Shown: positions 25,134-37,400 of the stretch, in pieces
How the letters are laid out: each line of letters starts with the position of its first letter
How positions within the stretch are numbered: the first letter of the stretch is position 1
Source: an uncultured Xanthomonas sp.
GTDB lineage: Bacteria > Pseudomonadota > Gammaproteobacteria > Xanthomonadales > Xanthomonadaceae
Length of the DNA stretch: 64,000 nt
Direction: 5' to 3'
NCBI GenBank assembly: GCA_943912265.1
Contig: CALTTS010000005.1
Location: 62,001-126,000 of the forward strand
The notes under the pieces: model-generated
Database searches by the model: none
What the model saw: only the letters and a program-made list of their open reading frames with translations
What the model was told of the DNA's origin: nothing
Translations under genes and position numbers: made by a program

Positions 25134-26896
25134 AACTCGGCTCCGACATTGAGATAGAGCTGGAACTTCGAATCGGGATGATTCAAGCCGTGGGCGACGT
25201 CCACGCGCACCGGCCCGACCGGCGAGCGCCAACGCGCGCCGAAGCCGATGCCGGTGTGCAGGTCGATGCCGTCGTCGAACGCGCTGCCGGTGTCGACGAA
25301 CGCGGCCGCGCCCCACGGGCCGCCGCCGAAGTAGTGCTCGTACTCGGCGCTGCCGGTGACCACGTGCTTGGCGCCGAGCGCGTACCTGTCGGCGTTGCGC
25401 GGGCCGACCTCGCGCCAGGCGTAGCCGCGGATGCTGCGGTCGCCGCCGGCGAAGAAGCGCAGGCTCGGCGGCATCCCGACCAGGTCGCCGGCCAGGGTGG
25501 TGCCGCCTTCGCCGCGCAGGATCAGGCGGTCGCTGTCGCCGACCGGCAGGAACCAGCGCAGCGTGCCGAACAGCTGGGCGAAGTTGGCGTCCGAGCCGAT
25601 GCCGGACAGGCCGCCGCGCAGGCCGGCGTGGGCACTGGCGCCCTTGCGCGGGAACAGGCGGTCGTCCACCGCCACGTAGTCGGCCGAGATTTCCGGGTAC
25701 ACCTCGGTGGCGTACTGGTGGGTGGCATCGCCCTTGCCGTCGCTGTAGTAACGCCAGCGTTCGCGCAGCATGTTGAGCGAGGCGATCACGGTCCAGTTGC
25801 GGTCGAGCTGGCCGCTGCGGCTGGCGCGCAGCTTCATGTTGCGCAGGTCGATGTAGTCGGTCTGCTCGTCGTAGAAACTGGCGCCCAGGCCGTACCAGCC
25901 GTCCAGCCAGCGGAACGCCGGGATGCGGTACAGCGTGGACAGGCTCTTGCGCTTCTGCGCCCAGTCCAGCTGGGTGTCCATCTTGTGCCCGCGCGCGTTG
26001 AGGTAGCGCCGCTCCAGCCCGCCGCGCACGCCCAGCCCGCTCTCGCTGCCGTAGCTCAGGCCGGCGGTGTAGACGCTACGCTTGGCCAGGGTCAGGTTGA
26101 CGTCCACCGGCACCCGCCAGTCGTCGGCCTTGTCCGGGTCGGGCTGGATGTCGATGCTGCCGAAATAGCCGAGCTTGTTCAGCGATTCGCGCAGGCGGTC
26201 GAGTTTGCCCTGGTGGAAGTAGCTGCCTTCGTCCCAGTAGACCAGCTTGTCGAGCAGGCCGGGGCGGAAATAATCCTGATGGAAGGTGACCGGCCCCATG
26301 TCGTAGCGGCGGCCACTGTCCCAGGTGAGGAAGATGTCCGCGGCGTGTTCGGCGCGGGTCACTTCCACCCGGCGCTGGGTGAAGTCGGCATCGAAATAAC
26401 CGCGGTCGGCCAGGCGCCGGGTGATGGTGATCTTGCTGCCTTCGTAGGCAACATGGTCGAAGCGCTCGCCCACCCGGGGCTTGAACGCGGCGATGTCCTC
26501 GAGCAGGTAGCGGTCCTGCCCGCCCGGCCCGGTGATGGCGATGTCCTCGCGGCGCACCTTGACCGGCTCGCCCTTGTCGACGGCGATGGTGACGGTCAGG
26601 CGGTCGCCGTCGCGCGGGGTATCCACGGTGATGGACGGCGTGTAGTAGCCGAACGGTTCCAGCGCGTCGCGCGTCTGCGCCTCGGCCTGGCTGAGCAGGT
26701 AATCCATCCGTGCCGCGCCCTGCGGCTTGCCGATGGCCGCATACAGCGACAGCGAGACCTCGATGTTCTCGATCATCGCCGCGTCGTCGCCCTTGTCCAG
26801 CCCCTTGATCAGGACCTTGTCGATCACGTCGTCGGCCAATGCGGGCACGGAGGCCGCAAGCAGCGGCAGCAACGAAAGGAAGGCAAAGCGTGGCAT
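25130..26896 (-). CDS. tamA: Translocation and assembly module outer-membrane protein TamA (Omp85 family)
   Basis: 588 residues with a signal peptide (MPRFAFLSLLPLLAASVPALA), three POTRA-like domains (~25-260; e.g. DKVLIKGLDKGD) and a 16-strand Omp85 barrel. Barrel markers: GLRGGLSGIGSD, the lid-lock motif region FFAGGDRSIRGYAWREVGPR (RGY), and a terminal Phe in LYLNVGAEF, the outer-membrane assembly signal. It partners TamB, encoded directly downstream with an overlapping start. ATG 26896 gives the neatest signal peptide; ATG 26908 adds MLAR. Confidence 0.94.
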   Translation of the reverse strand: MPRFAFLSLLPLLAASVPALADDVIDKVLIKGLDKGDDAAMIENIEVSLSLYAAIGKPQGAARMDYLLSQAEAQTRDALEPFGYYTPSITVDTPRDGDRLTVTIAVDKGEPVKVRREDIAITGPGGQDRYLLEDIAAFKPRVGERFDHVAYEGSKITITRRLADRGYFDADFTQRRVEVTRAEHAADIFLTWDSGRRYDMGPVTFHQDYFRPGLLDKLVYWDEGSYFHQGKLDRLRESLNKLGYFGSIDIQPDPDKADDWRVPVDVNLTLAKRSVYTAGLSYGSESGLGVRGGLERRYLNARGHKMDTQLDWAQKRKSLSTLYRIPAFRWLDGWYGLGASFYDEQTDYIDLRNMKLRASRSGQLDRNWTVIASLNMLRERWRYYSDGKGDATHQYATEVYPEISADYVAVDDRLFPRKGASAHAGLRGGLSGIGSDANFAQLFGTLRWFLPVGDSDRLILRGEGGTTLAGDLVGMPPSLRFFAGGDRSIRGYAWREVGPRNADRYALGAKHVVTGSAEYEHYFGGGPWGAAAFVDTGSAFDDGIDLHTGIGFGARWRSPVGPVRVDVAHGLNHPDSKFQLYLNVGAEF

Positions 26897-26984
26897 GCGC
26901 GCCAGCATACCGGGCTGCCGCGCGCGACGTCATCGCGCAGCGTTGACGGCACCGCCCAGTGTGTATGCCGGGCGCCCGGGAAAT

Positions 26985-27002
26985 CCTGCCCGCGCAGGCA
27001 GG
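26985..27002 (-). terminator. Possible terminator after the glycosyltransferase gene
   Basis: Read leftward: CCTGCC-TGCGCG-GGCAGG followed by ATTTCC, about 20 bases after the glycosyltransferase stop and before tamA. The stem is short and the U-run weak. Confidence 0.35.
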
Positions 27003-27021
27003 GGCAAATCGCTTGCGCGAC

Positions 27022-28191
27022 TCAGGCGCCGAGGGTGGCCGGCGTCCACACCGGCACGGCATCGACGAACCGCGGCCGCGGGCCCGGCCGGATGGCGGGG
27101 GCATCGCTACCGCTCAGCAGGCGCACGATCGCGTCGGCGGCCGTTGCCGGTGCATCGCGCCGGACGGCCAGCACGTGGTCGTGCGGCCCGTACGGCCCCC
27201 ATTCCTCGGCCTCGGTGGCGACGAACAGGGCGATGACCGGCACGCCGGCCGCGCAGGCCAGATGCATCACCCCGCAATCGCCGGTGACCAGCACGTCCAG
27301 TGCGGACAGCGTGGCGGCCAGCTTGCGCAGGTCGGTGCAGAAGAAGGCCGGGTAGCGGTCGTCCAGCAGCGAGCGGCCGAAGGCCGGGACGATCTCCACC
27401 AAGGCCGTGCTCGACGTGCCGGCCGGCAGGCGTTCGAGCAGTTCCCGCCACCACGCCTGTTCCAGCCGCTTGTTGCCGGTGGCATTGGCGAACAGGCCGA
27501 TCACCGGGCCGCCGTCGCGGACGGAGCCGATGCCGTCGATGCGTGCCAGCAGCGCCCGACCGCAGGCCCGTTCGCCGGCGCTCAGGCGCAGGTCCGGCAG
27601 CGGCCACGGCCGCGAGGCGTCGGTGTCGCCCAAGGCCCGGCGCAGCAGATGCACCGGCTGCCAGGCCTTGCGCCGCGGCATGCCTTCCACCGGCACCGGA
27701 TGGCTGAGCCGGCCGCTCTTGCGCGGCCCGTCGTAGCCCAGCGTGCAGCGTGCACGCGCCCGCAGCAGCCACAAGCGGCCGGTTTGGGAGCGCGGGTCGG
27801 TGTCGATGGCCAGGTCGTAGCGCGCCGCGCGCATGCGCCGCCAGCAGCGCCATACCGTCAGCGGATGGGCAAAGCCGTAGGCCGGCAGCACGAACAGCCG
27901 CGACACGCCCGGATACGCGCCGTAGACCTGCGGCGCCACCTGGCTGCGGCTGACGATGTCCACCTCGGCACCGGGCCAGACCCGCTCGATGTCCTGCAGC
28001 AGCGGCGTCAGCAGCACGGTGTTGCCCAGCGTGTGGCTGACATGGCAGATCAGGATGCGGTGGATGCCGCGGGCCGGCAGCGGCGTGGCCGGGCCGCCGC
28101 CCGGTGCGCCGAACAACAGCCGCATGCCCAACCGCGACAGGCGACGGCGCAGCGAGGGAAATGCCAACAGACGCGGGTAGTGCAGGCCCAT
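27022..28191 (-). CDS. Glycosyltransferase family 9 protein (heptosyltransferase-like)
   Basis: 389 residues with the GT-B fold pattern of LPS heptosyltransferases: ILICHVSHTLGNTVLLTPLL near residue 50 (the nucleotide-sugar-independent N-domain start), DLAIDTDPRSQTGRLWLL, the C-domain GLFANATGNKRLEQAWW, and the sugar-nucleotide-binding DVLVTGDCGVMHLACAAGVPVIALF. It probably adds a heptose or related sugar in lipopolysaccharide core synthesis at the cytoplasmic face; the acceptor is unknown. Start ATG 28191 has no obvious ribosome-binding site; upstream in-frame codons extend to 28305. It is divergent from the S46 peptidase gene. Confidence 0.83.
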   Translation of the reverse strand: MGLHYPRLLAFPSLRRRLSRLGMRLLFGAPGGGPATPLPARGIHRILICHVSHTLGNTVLLTPLLQDIERVWPGAEVDIVSRSQVAPQVYGAYPGVSRLFVLPAYGFAHPLTVWRCWRRMRAARYDLAIDTDPRSQTGRLWLLRARARCTLGYDGPRKSGRLSHPVPVEGMPRRKAWQPVHLLRRALGDTDASRPWPLPDLRLSAGERACGRALLARIDGIGSVRDGGPVIGLFANATGNKRLEQAWWRELLERLPAGTSSTALVEIVPAFGRSLLDDRYPAFFCTDLRKLAATLSALDVLVTGDCGVMHLACAAGVPVIALFVATEAEEWGPYGPHDHVLAVRRDAPATAADAIVRLLSGSDAPAIRPGPRPRFVDAVPVWTPATLGA

Positions 28192-28322
28192 GGGGGTCAC
28201 CGAGGGGGAGTGATGCCGGTCCCAAGATAATACGGGGATGTGTAAGTCTTTTGTCGCGACGTTGCCGGATGCGCGGGCGCCGGCTAAGTTCGTCGGCCAG
28301 TTCACGCATTCCGGGATGCCGC

Positions 28323-30470
28323 ATGTCCGCTCGCACCACGCTGTCCGTTTCGCTGGCCCTCGGGCTGGCCCTTGCCGCCGATGCCCGCGCCGACGAGGGC
28401 ATGTGGATGCCCGGCCAATTGCCGCAGATCGCCGCGGCGCTGCGCCAGGCCGGTTTCGCCGGCGACCCGGCGGCGCTGTCGGACGTCACCCGCCCGCCGC
28501 TGAGCGCGGTGGTCAAGGTCGGCGGTGGCACCGGCGCGTTCGTTTCGCCCGACGGCTTGCTGCTGACCAACCACCATGTCGCCTTCGGCGTGATCCAGTA
28601 CAACTCGAACGCGAAGGACAACCTGATCGACGGCGGCTTCGTGGCGAAGGATCGCGCCGACGAGCGCGCGGCCAACCCGGATTTCCGCGTGCTGGTCACG
28701 GTCGGCTTCGACAAGGTCACCGACGAGGTGCTCAAGGACGCGCACGGCAAGACCGGGCGTGCCTACTACGACGCGGTGGACGCGGCGACCAAGCGCATCG
28801 TCGCCGATTGCGAGCGTGCCGGGCAGCTGCGCTGCAGCGTGGCCAACATGTATTACGGCAGCGACTTCTACCGCATCTCCCAGCTGGAGCTGAAGGACGT
28901 ACGCCTCGTTTACGCGCCACCGCGCGCGATCGGCAACTACGGCGACGAGATCGACAACTTCATGTGGCCGCGCCATGCCGGCGATTTCACCCTGCTGCGC
29001 GCCTACGTCGGCAAGGACGGCAAGCCTGCGCCGTACAGCCCGGACAACGTGCCCTATCAGCCGCCGGCGCACCTGCAGATTGCGCTGGACGGGCCGAAGA
29101 CGGGCGATTTCGCAATGCTGGCCGGTTATCCGGGCATCACCTACCGGCACCGCACCGCGGACGAGTTCGCCCGTCAGGTCGGCCACGTGCTGCCCACGCG
29201 GGTGGCCGTGCTGGACGCGCTGATCGATACCATCGAGGCGCAGGGCAAGCGCGATGCCGACGCCCGAACCCGCTACGCCTCGCAGCTGCAATCGTTGAAG
29301 AACAACCGCAAGCGCGCGGCCGGCGAGCTGGAAGGCTTGCGACGCAGCGACGCGGTCACGCTGCGCGCGCAGGACGAACAGGCGATGCTGGCGGCCACGC
29401 ATGGCGCCGATGCCAAGGCCATCGGCCAGCTGCGCGCGCTGCTCGATGCCGGCGCGGCGATGGGCGACCGCGACCTGCTGCTGGGCGTGGCGGTGGGGCA
29501 GAGCCAGCTGTTCGATTCGGCGCTGACGCTGGAGCGGCTGCGCATCGAATCGGCCAAGCCCGACGCGCAGCGCGAAACCGGCTACCAGCAGCGCGATCTT
29601 GCCTTGATCGAAGGCCGTCTGAAGCAGGTGCAGCGCCGCTATGCGCCGCAGGTGGAAAAGGCGCTGCTGAGCGTGCTGCTGACGCGCTATCAGCAACTGC
29701 CGGACGCCCAGCGCGTGCCGGAGTTCGATGCCGCCTTCGGCCGTACCCCGGCGCAACTGGCCGCCGCGCTCGACGGCCTGTACGCGGCCACGCGGCTGGG
29801 CGACGAGGCCGAACGCCTGTCGCGCTTTGCCGCCGCGCGCGAGGGCAAGCCGCTGGCCGATGATGCACTGATCGCACTGGCGGCCAAACTGGTGCCGGCG
29901 CAGATCCGCCTGGACGAGGAGCGCAAGGCCCGCGAGGGCGAACTGCTGCGCCTGCGCCCGGCCTACATGCATGCGCTGATCGCATGGCGGCAACAGCAGG
30001 GCCGCGCGCTGTATCCGGATGCCAACGGCACGCTGCGCGTCAGCTACGGCCGCGTCGAACCGCTGGCGCCGCGCGATGCGGTGGCCTATGCACCGGTGAC
30101 CACGGTGGCCGGCATCGTCGAGAAGAACACCGGCACCTACCCGTTCGATGCACCCGGGCCGCTGCTCGACGCGATCGCCAAGGGCGATTTCGGCAGCACC
30201 GCCGACCCGGTGCTGAAGACCCAGACGGTGGACTTCCTCACCAACCTGGACACCACCGGCGGCAACTCCGGCTCGCCGGTGCTCAATGCACGCGGCGAAC
30301 TGATCGGCCTGAACTTCGACAGCAACTGGGAGGCGGTCAGCGCCAGCTGGTGGTACGACCCGCGCTACAAGCGCGCCATCCACGTGGACATGCGCTACCT
30401 GCGCTGGCTGCTGGCCAAGGTCTACCCGGCGCCGGCGCTGCTGCGGGAGATGAACCTGCCGGCGGAGTGA
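28323..30470 (+). CDS. S46 family dipeptidyl-peptidase (DPP7/DPP11 type)
   Basis: A secreted serine exopeptidase that removes dipeptides from N-termini. 715 residues with a signal peptide ending ARA-DEGMW, and the mature start DEGMWMPGQLPQ typical of the family. Predicted triad: His85 (TNHHVAFG), Asp221 (PRHAGDFTLL) and Ser649 (TGGNSGSPVL). The helical insert (~330-560) that caps the active site is present. The P1-specificity position in FDxNWE is Ser (FDSNWEAVS), not the Arg of acidic-specific DPP11 nor the Gly of DPP7. Start ATG 28323. A GNAT gene follows after 8 bases. Confidence 0.93.
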   Translation: MSARTTLSVSLALGLALAADARADEGMWMPGQLPQIAAALRQAGFAGDPAALSDVTRPPLSAVVKVGGGTGAFVSPDGLLLTNHHVAFGVIQYNSNAKDNLIDGGFVAKDRADERAANPDFRVLVTVGFDKVTDEVLKDAHGKTGRAYYDAVDAATKRIVADCERAGQLRCSVANMYYGSDFYRISQLELKDVRLVYAPPRAIGNYGDEIDNFMWPRHAGDFTLLRAYVGKDGKPAPYSPDNVPYQPPAHLQIALDGPKTGDFAMLAGYPGITYRHRTADEFARQVGHVLPTRVAVLDALIDTIEAQGKRDADARTRYASQLQSLKNNRKRAAGELEGLRRSDAVTLRAQDEQAMLAATHGADAKAIGQLRALLDAGAAMGDRDLLLGVAVGQSQLFDSALTLERLRIESAKPDAQRETGYQQRDLALIEGRLKQVQRRYAPQVEKALLSVLLTRYQQLPDAQRVPEFDAAFGRTPAQLAAALDGLYAATRLGDEAERLSRFAAAREGKPLADDALIALAAKLVPAQIRLDEERKAREGELLRLRPAYMHALIAWRQQQGRALYPDANGTLRVSYGRVEPLAPRDAVAYAPVTTVAGIVEKNTGTYPFDAPGPLLDAIAKGDFGSTADPVLKTQTVDFLTNLDTTGGNSGSPVLNARGELIGLNFDSNWEAVSASWWYDPRYKRAIHVDMRYLRWLLAKVYPAPALLREMNLPAE

Positions 30471-30478
30471 GGCCGGGC

Positions 30479-30952
30479 ATGCCCGACGTCCGCCTGGCGC
30501 GCTTCCCGGAAGACGCCGCGCTTGTCGCGGCCTTGTTCGGCGAGTACGCGCAGGGGCTGGGCATCGATCTGTCGTTCCAGCATTTCGACGACGAGCTGGT
30601 CGACATCGCCGGCCATTACCCGTGCTCGGAAGGTGGCGTGCTGCTGGCCTTCGATGGCGGGCAGGCGCTGGGCTGCGTGGCCGTGCATGCCTGTGCGTGG
30701 CCGGACATCGCCGAGCTCAAGCGCTTGTACCTGCGCCCGGCCAGCCGCGGGCTGGGCGTGGGGCGGCGGCTGGCGGAAGCCGCCATCGCACGGGCATGGG
30801 ATTGCGGTTACACCCGCATCCGGCTGGATACGTTGCCCGACATGCAGGCCGCACAACGCCTGTATGCCGAGCTGGGCTTCCGGGAAATCCAGCCCTATCG
30901 CCACAATCCGGTGGCCGGTACGCGCTATCTGGAGCGCACGCGCCGGCCCTGA
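30479..30952 (+). CDS. GNAT family N-acetyltransferase
   Basis: 157 residues. The acetyl-CoA pyrophosphate-binding motif A is LKRLYLRPASRGLGVGRRLAEAAI (Q/RxxGxG/A as RGLGVG), and motif B is LDTLPDMQAAQRLYAELGFREI. Substrate unknown; this layout is common in cytoplasmic small-molecule or peptide acetyltransferases. The ATG at 30479 starts 8 bases after the S46 peptidase stop, so the two genes are probably co-transcribed. Confidence 0.9.
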   Translation: MPDVRLARFPEDAALVAALFGEYAQGLGIDLSFQHFDDELVDIAGHYPCSEGGVLLAFDGGQALGCVAVHACAWPDIAELKRLYLRPASRGLGVGRRLAEAAIARAWDCGYTRIRLDTLPDMQAAQRLYAELGFREIQPYRHNPVAGTRYLERTRRP

Positions 30953-31043
30953 GCCGCCGGGGCCGGCTTGTCAACGGGTTCCCCGTGCCGGCCGGGGTTG
31001 CCACAATCGCAAGTCCCGCAGTCGAACACCGGCACCACACGCA

Positions 31044-33389
<2,346 letters not shown>

Positions 33390-33501
33390 GCGCCGGGGCG
33401 CGCGCCTGCTCCCGCGCATGCCGTGCCGCTTGCCGCATGGGCGTGCGCGGCGGCGTTGCCGGCGCGCATGATGGGGGCGATACCTGCCGGGGAACGGCGC
33501 G

Positions 33502-33927
33502 ATGAAGGACGTGGCGAAAAACGGCAACGCGATGGCGGCAGGGCCGTGGCTGTGGCTGCTGGGCGGTTTCGCCGCCTGCGTGGCGGTGATCGGCCTGGAC
33601 TACTGGCGCATCCCCTACGCGCGGATCGACCTGCCCTTGCCGCTGATGCGCGGCCTCAACCCGCTGATGCCGCTGCTGGCGGCGCTGCTGGCGCGCTGGC
33701 AAGGCGGCGTGCGGGTGCGCTGGGCGGTGCCGGCGATGGCGCTGTCGATGCCGGCGGTGGTCGGCGCGCGCGTGGTCGTCGACGTGATGGCCGACCCGAC
33801 CGCGCACACCCTGTGGCCGTTCGAAATCGCGCTGGCGCTGCTGGTCGGCTTCCCGTGCGCCATCGTCGGCGCGATGGTCGGCTCGTGGCTGGCCTTCCGC
33901 GCGCTGCGCCGCAAGTCCGGCGGGTGA
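33502..33927 (+). CDS. Small integral membrane protein of unknown function
   Basis: 141 residues with four predicted membrane segments (LWLLGGFAACVAVIGL, MPLLAALLARW, WAVPAMALSMPAVVGARVVVD, ALLVGFPCAIVGAMVGSWLAF) separated by short loops. No motif identifies a family. The ATG at 33502 gives a short polar N-terminus. Its TGA overlaps the GTG start of the Nudix gene, suggesting coupled expression. Confidence 0.75.
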   Translation: MKDVAKNGNAMAAGPWLWLLGGFAACVAVIGLDYWRIPYARIDLPLPLMRGLNPLMPLLAALLARWQGGVRVRWAVPAMALSMPAVVGARVVVDVMADPTAHTLWPFEIALALLVGFPCAIVGAMVGSWLAFRALRRKSGG

Positions 33928-34322
33928 ATGCCGTGCCGCCGGTGCGCATCGTCGTCGCGCTGATCCGCGATGCCGCCGGCCGCGTGTTGCTGGTGCGCAA
34001 GCACGGCTCGGCGCACTTCATCCAGCCCGGCGGCAAGCCCGAACCCGGGGAAGCGCCGCTGCACACGCTGCGCCGCGAACTGGCCGAGGAACTCGGCGTG
34101 CGCCTGCGCGACGCCGCCTTTCTCGGCGCCTTCGAGGACGACGCCGTCAACGAACCCGGCCGGCGCGTGCAAGCGCAGGCCTGGGCCGCCACGGTCGAAG
34201 GCGAGCCCGCGGCGCAGGCCGAAATCGCCGAACTGCGCTGGATCGACCCGCATCCGCCGCACCCGGTAGCGGTGGCCCCGCTGAGCGCGAAGCATCTGTT
34301 GCCGCTGTGCCGTGGCACCTGA
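33924..34322 (+). CDS. Nudix hydrolase
   Basis: 132 residues with a complete Nudix box: Gly37, Glu43, Arg51-Glu52-Leu, Glu55, Glu56 and Gly58, in GGKPEPGEAPLHTLRRELAE followed by ELGV. It hydrolyses a nucleoside-diphosphate-linked compound; the substrate is not predictable from this sequence. The start is the GTG at 33924 (GTGA overlap with the upstream stop); a second GTG at 33933 is possible. It is the last gene before the restriction-modification locus, 101 bases upstream of hsdR. Confidence 0.9.
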   Translation: MNAVPPVRIVVALIRDAAGRVLLVRKHGSAHFIQPGGKPEPGEAPLHTLRRELAEELGVRLRDAAFLGAFEDDAVNEPGRRVQAQAWAATVEGEPAAQAEIAELRWIDPHPPHPVAVAPLSAKHLLPLCRGT

Positions 34323-34356
34323 GGCCAGCCGCCATCGGATGATCCACGCCATCGGC

Positions 34357-34362
34357 TAAAAT
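34357..34362 (+). promoter_or_regulatory. Candidate -10 box upstream of hsdR
   Basis: TAAAAT, about 60 bases before the hsdR ATG, in otherwise GC-rich DNA. No clear -35 hexamer at 17 bases. It would serve hsdR-hsdS-AlbA_2 transcription. Confidence 0.35.
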
Positions 34363-34423
34363 TCCCGGGCCATGGCCGGGTTCAGACCTGTGGTGCGGCC
34401 ATCATCCGGGGGCGAGGTTTTTC

Positions 34424-37400
34424 ATGCACGTCAGGGAAAGCACCATCGAGCAGGAGCTGATCGAAAAGCTCGGCCAGCTCAAGTACACGCTGCGGCCGGA
34501 CATCCGCGACCGTGCCGCGCTGGAACGCAACTTCCGCGAAAAATTCGAGGCGCTCAATCGCGTCAAGCTGACCGATGCCGAGTTCAAGCGCCTGCTGGAC
34601 GACATCGTCACGCCGGACGTGTTCACCGCCGCGCACACGCTGCGCCACCGCAATGCGTTCATCCGCGACGATGGCACCCCGCTCAACTACACGCTGGTCA
34701 ATATCAACGACTGGTGCAAGAACGACTTCGAGGTCGCCAGTCAGTTCCGCATCAACACGGACTACAGCTATCACCGCTACGACGTGCTGTTGCTGATCAA
34801 CGGCGTGCCCGCCGTGCAGATCGAGCTGAAGACGCTGGGCATCAACCCGCGCCGCGCCATCGAGCAGATCGTCGAGTACAAGAACGACCCGGGCAACGGC
34901 TATACCCGGACACTGCTGTGCTTCATCCAGCTGTTCATCGTCAGCAATCGCGATTCCACCTACTACTTCGCCAACAACAACGCGCGTCATTTTGCCTTCA
35001 ACGCCGACGAGCGCTTCCTGCCCATCTACCAGTACGCCGCGCCGGACAACACCAAAATTGGCGGCATCGATGCCTTTGCCGATGCCTTCCTGGCCAAGTG
35101 CACGCTGGGCGAGATGATCAGCCGCTACATGGTGCTGGTGGCCAGCGAGCAGAAGCTGCTGATGATGCGGCCGTACCAGATCTACGCGGTCAGGAACATC
35201 GTCGAGTGCATCGACAGGAACCTCGGCAACGGCTACGTCTGGCACACCACCGGCAGCGGCAAGACGCTCACCAGCTTCAAGGCCTCCACCCTGCTCAAGG
35301 CCAACCCGGCCATCGACAAGTGCCTGTTCGTGGTGGATCGCAAGGATCTGGATCGCCAGACCCGCGAGGAGTTCAACCGCTTCCAGCAAGGCTGCGTCGA
35401 AGAGAACACCAATACCGAATCGCTGGTGCGCCGGCTGGTCTCCGACGATGCCGCCGACAAGGTGATCGTCACCACCATCCAGAAGCTCGGGCGCGCGCTG
35501 GATCCGGCCCGTGCCGACTATCGCCAGCGGCTGGAACCGCTGCGCGAGGCGCGCATCGCCTTCATCTTCGACGAATGCCACCGCAGCCAGTTCGGCGAGA
35601 ACCACCAGGCCATCAAGGCCTTTTTCCCCAGGGCGCAGCTGTTCGGTTTCACCGGCACGCCGATCTTCGAGGCCAACGCCAGCTACAAGCGCATCGAGGG
35701 CGACGAGCAGACCCTCAAGACCACCGAGGACCTGTTCCAGCAGTCCCTGCACGAATACACCATCACCCACGCCATCGAGGACCGCAACGTCCTGCGCTTC
35801 CATGTCGAGTACTACAAACCTGAAAAAGGCGGGCCCGACGGCAAGCAGGTGCCCAGGCCCGGCGAAACGCTGGCCAAGCGCGCCGTGGTCGATGCCATCC
35901 TGGCCAAGCACGATGCGGCCACCGGCGGGCGCCGCTTCAATGCGCTGCTGGCCACCGCCTCCATCAACGACGCCATCGAGTACTGGCGGCTGTTCGCCCA
36001 GGCGCAGGCCGAGAAGCAGCAGGCCGAGCCCGGCTGGCAACCGCTGAACATCGCCGCCGTGTTCTCGCCGCCGGCCGACGTCAGTGCGGACGTCAGGCAG
36101 CTGCAGGAAGACCTGCCGCAGGAGCAGGAAGACAACAGGCACGACCCGGAAGGCAAGAAGGCCGCGCTCAAGGACATCATTGCCGACTACAACGCGCGCT
36201 TCGGCACCAACCACCGCATCGAGGAGTTCGATGCGTATTACCAGGACGTGCAGCAGCGCATCAAGAACCAGCAGTTCGCCAATGCCGACCTGCCGCACAA
36301 GGGCCGCGAGAAGCTGGATATCGTGATCGTGGTGGACATGCTGCTCACCGGCTTCGACAGCAAGTACCTCAACACCCTGTACGTGGACAAGAACCTGCGC
36401 CACCACGGGCTGATCCAGGCGTTCTCCCGCACCAACCGCGTGCTCAACGACACCAAGCCCTACGGCAACATCCTCGACTTCCGTGGCCAGCAGAAGGAAG
36501 TGGATGCCGCCATCGCGCTGTTCTCCGGCGCCAGGGCCGACCAGGCGCGCGAGATCTGGCTGGTGGATACCGCACCGGTGGTCATCGACAAGCTGAAGGA
36601 TGCGCGCGCCAGCCTGGATGCCTTCATGGCCTCGCAGGGGCTCACCGGCAAGCCGGACGACATCGCCAACCTCAAGGGCACCGCCGCCAAGGTCGCCTTC
36701 GTCAAGCACTTCAAGGAGGTGCAGAAACTGCAGACCCAACTGGACCAGTACACCGACCTTACCGCCGAGCAACAGGCGCAGATCGAGACCATCCTGCCCG
36801 GGGACGAACTGCGCAGCTTCCGCGGGCAGTACCTGCGCAAGGCCGAGGAACTGCGCGCCGACCGCAAGCAGGCGGGCGACCTGGATGCCACGACCAAGAA
36901 CGAAGTGGAGCAGCTCGATTTCGAGTTCGTGCTGTTCGCCTCCAGCACCATCGACTACGACTACATCATGAAGCTGATCGCCGATTACTCGGCCAAGGCC
37001 CCCGGCAGCAAGACCAGCATGAGCCGCGAGCAGCTGATCGGCCTGATCGCCAGCGACGCCAAGCTCATCGGCGAGCGCGAGGACATCAGCGACTACGTGC
37101 GCGGGCTGAAGGCGGGCGAGGGCCTGAGCGAGGACGCCATCCGCGCCGGCTACGAGCAATTCAAGGCCGACAAGGCCGCGCAGGACATGGCCGCGCTGTG
37201 CGAAAAGCACGGCCTGCCGGTCGCGGAGGTGCAGGCCTTCGTGGACGGCATCCTGTCCCGCCGCATCTTCGACGGCGAACAGCTCACCGAGCTGCTGGCC
37301 CCGCTCGACCTGGGCTGGAAGGCGCGCGCGCAGAAGGAGCTGGCGCTGATGGGCGACCTGCTGCCGCTGCTGAAGAAGCGGGCGGGTGGGCGGGAGATCG

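Noticed and set aside
20886..25157. A 1,423-codon open frame on the plus strand opposite tamB
   Set aside because: It mirrors tamB codon bias in GC-rich DNA; its translation is His/Arg/Gln/Ala-rich low complexity without domains. Similar long antisense frames occur opposite plsB (1377-4211), the chemoreceptor (7702-10431), hsdR, the fusion gene (52932-54986) and the M3 peptidase.
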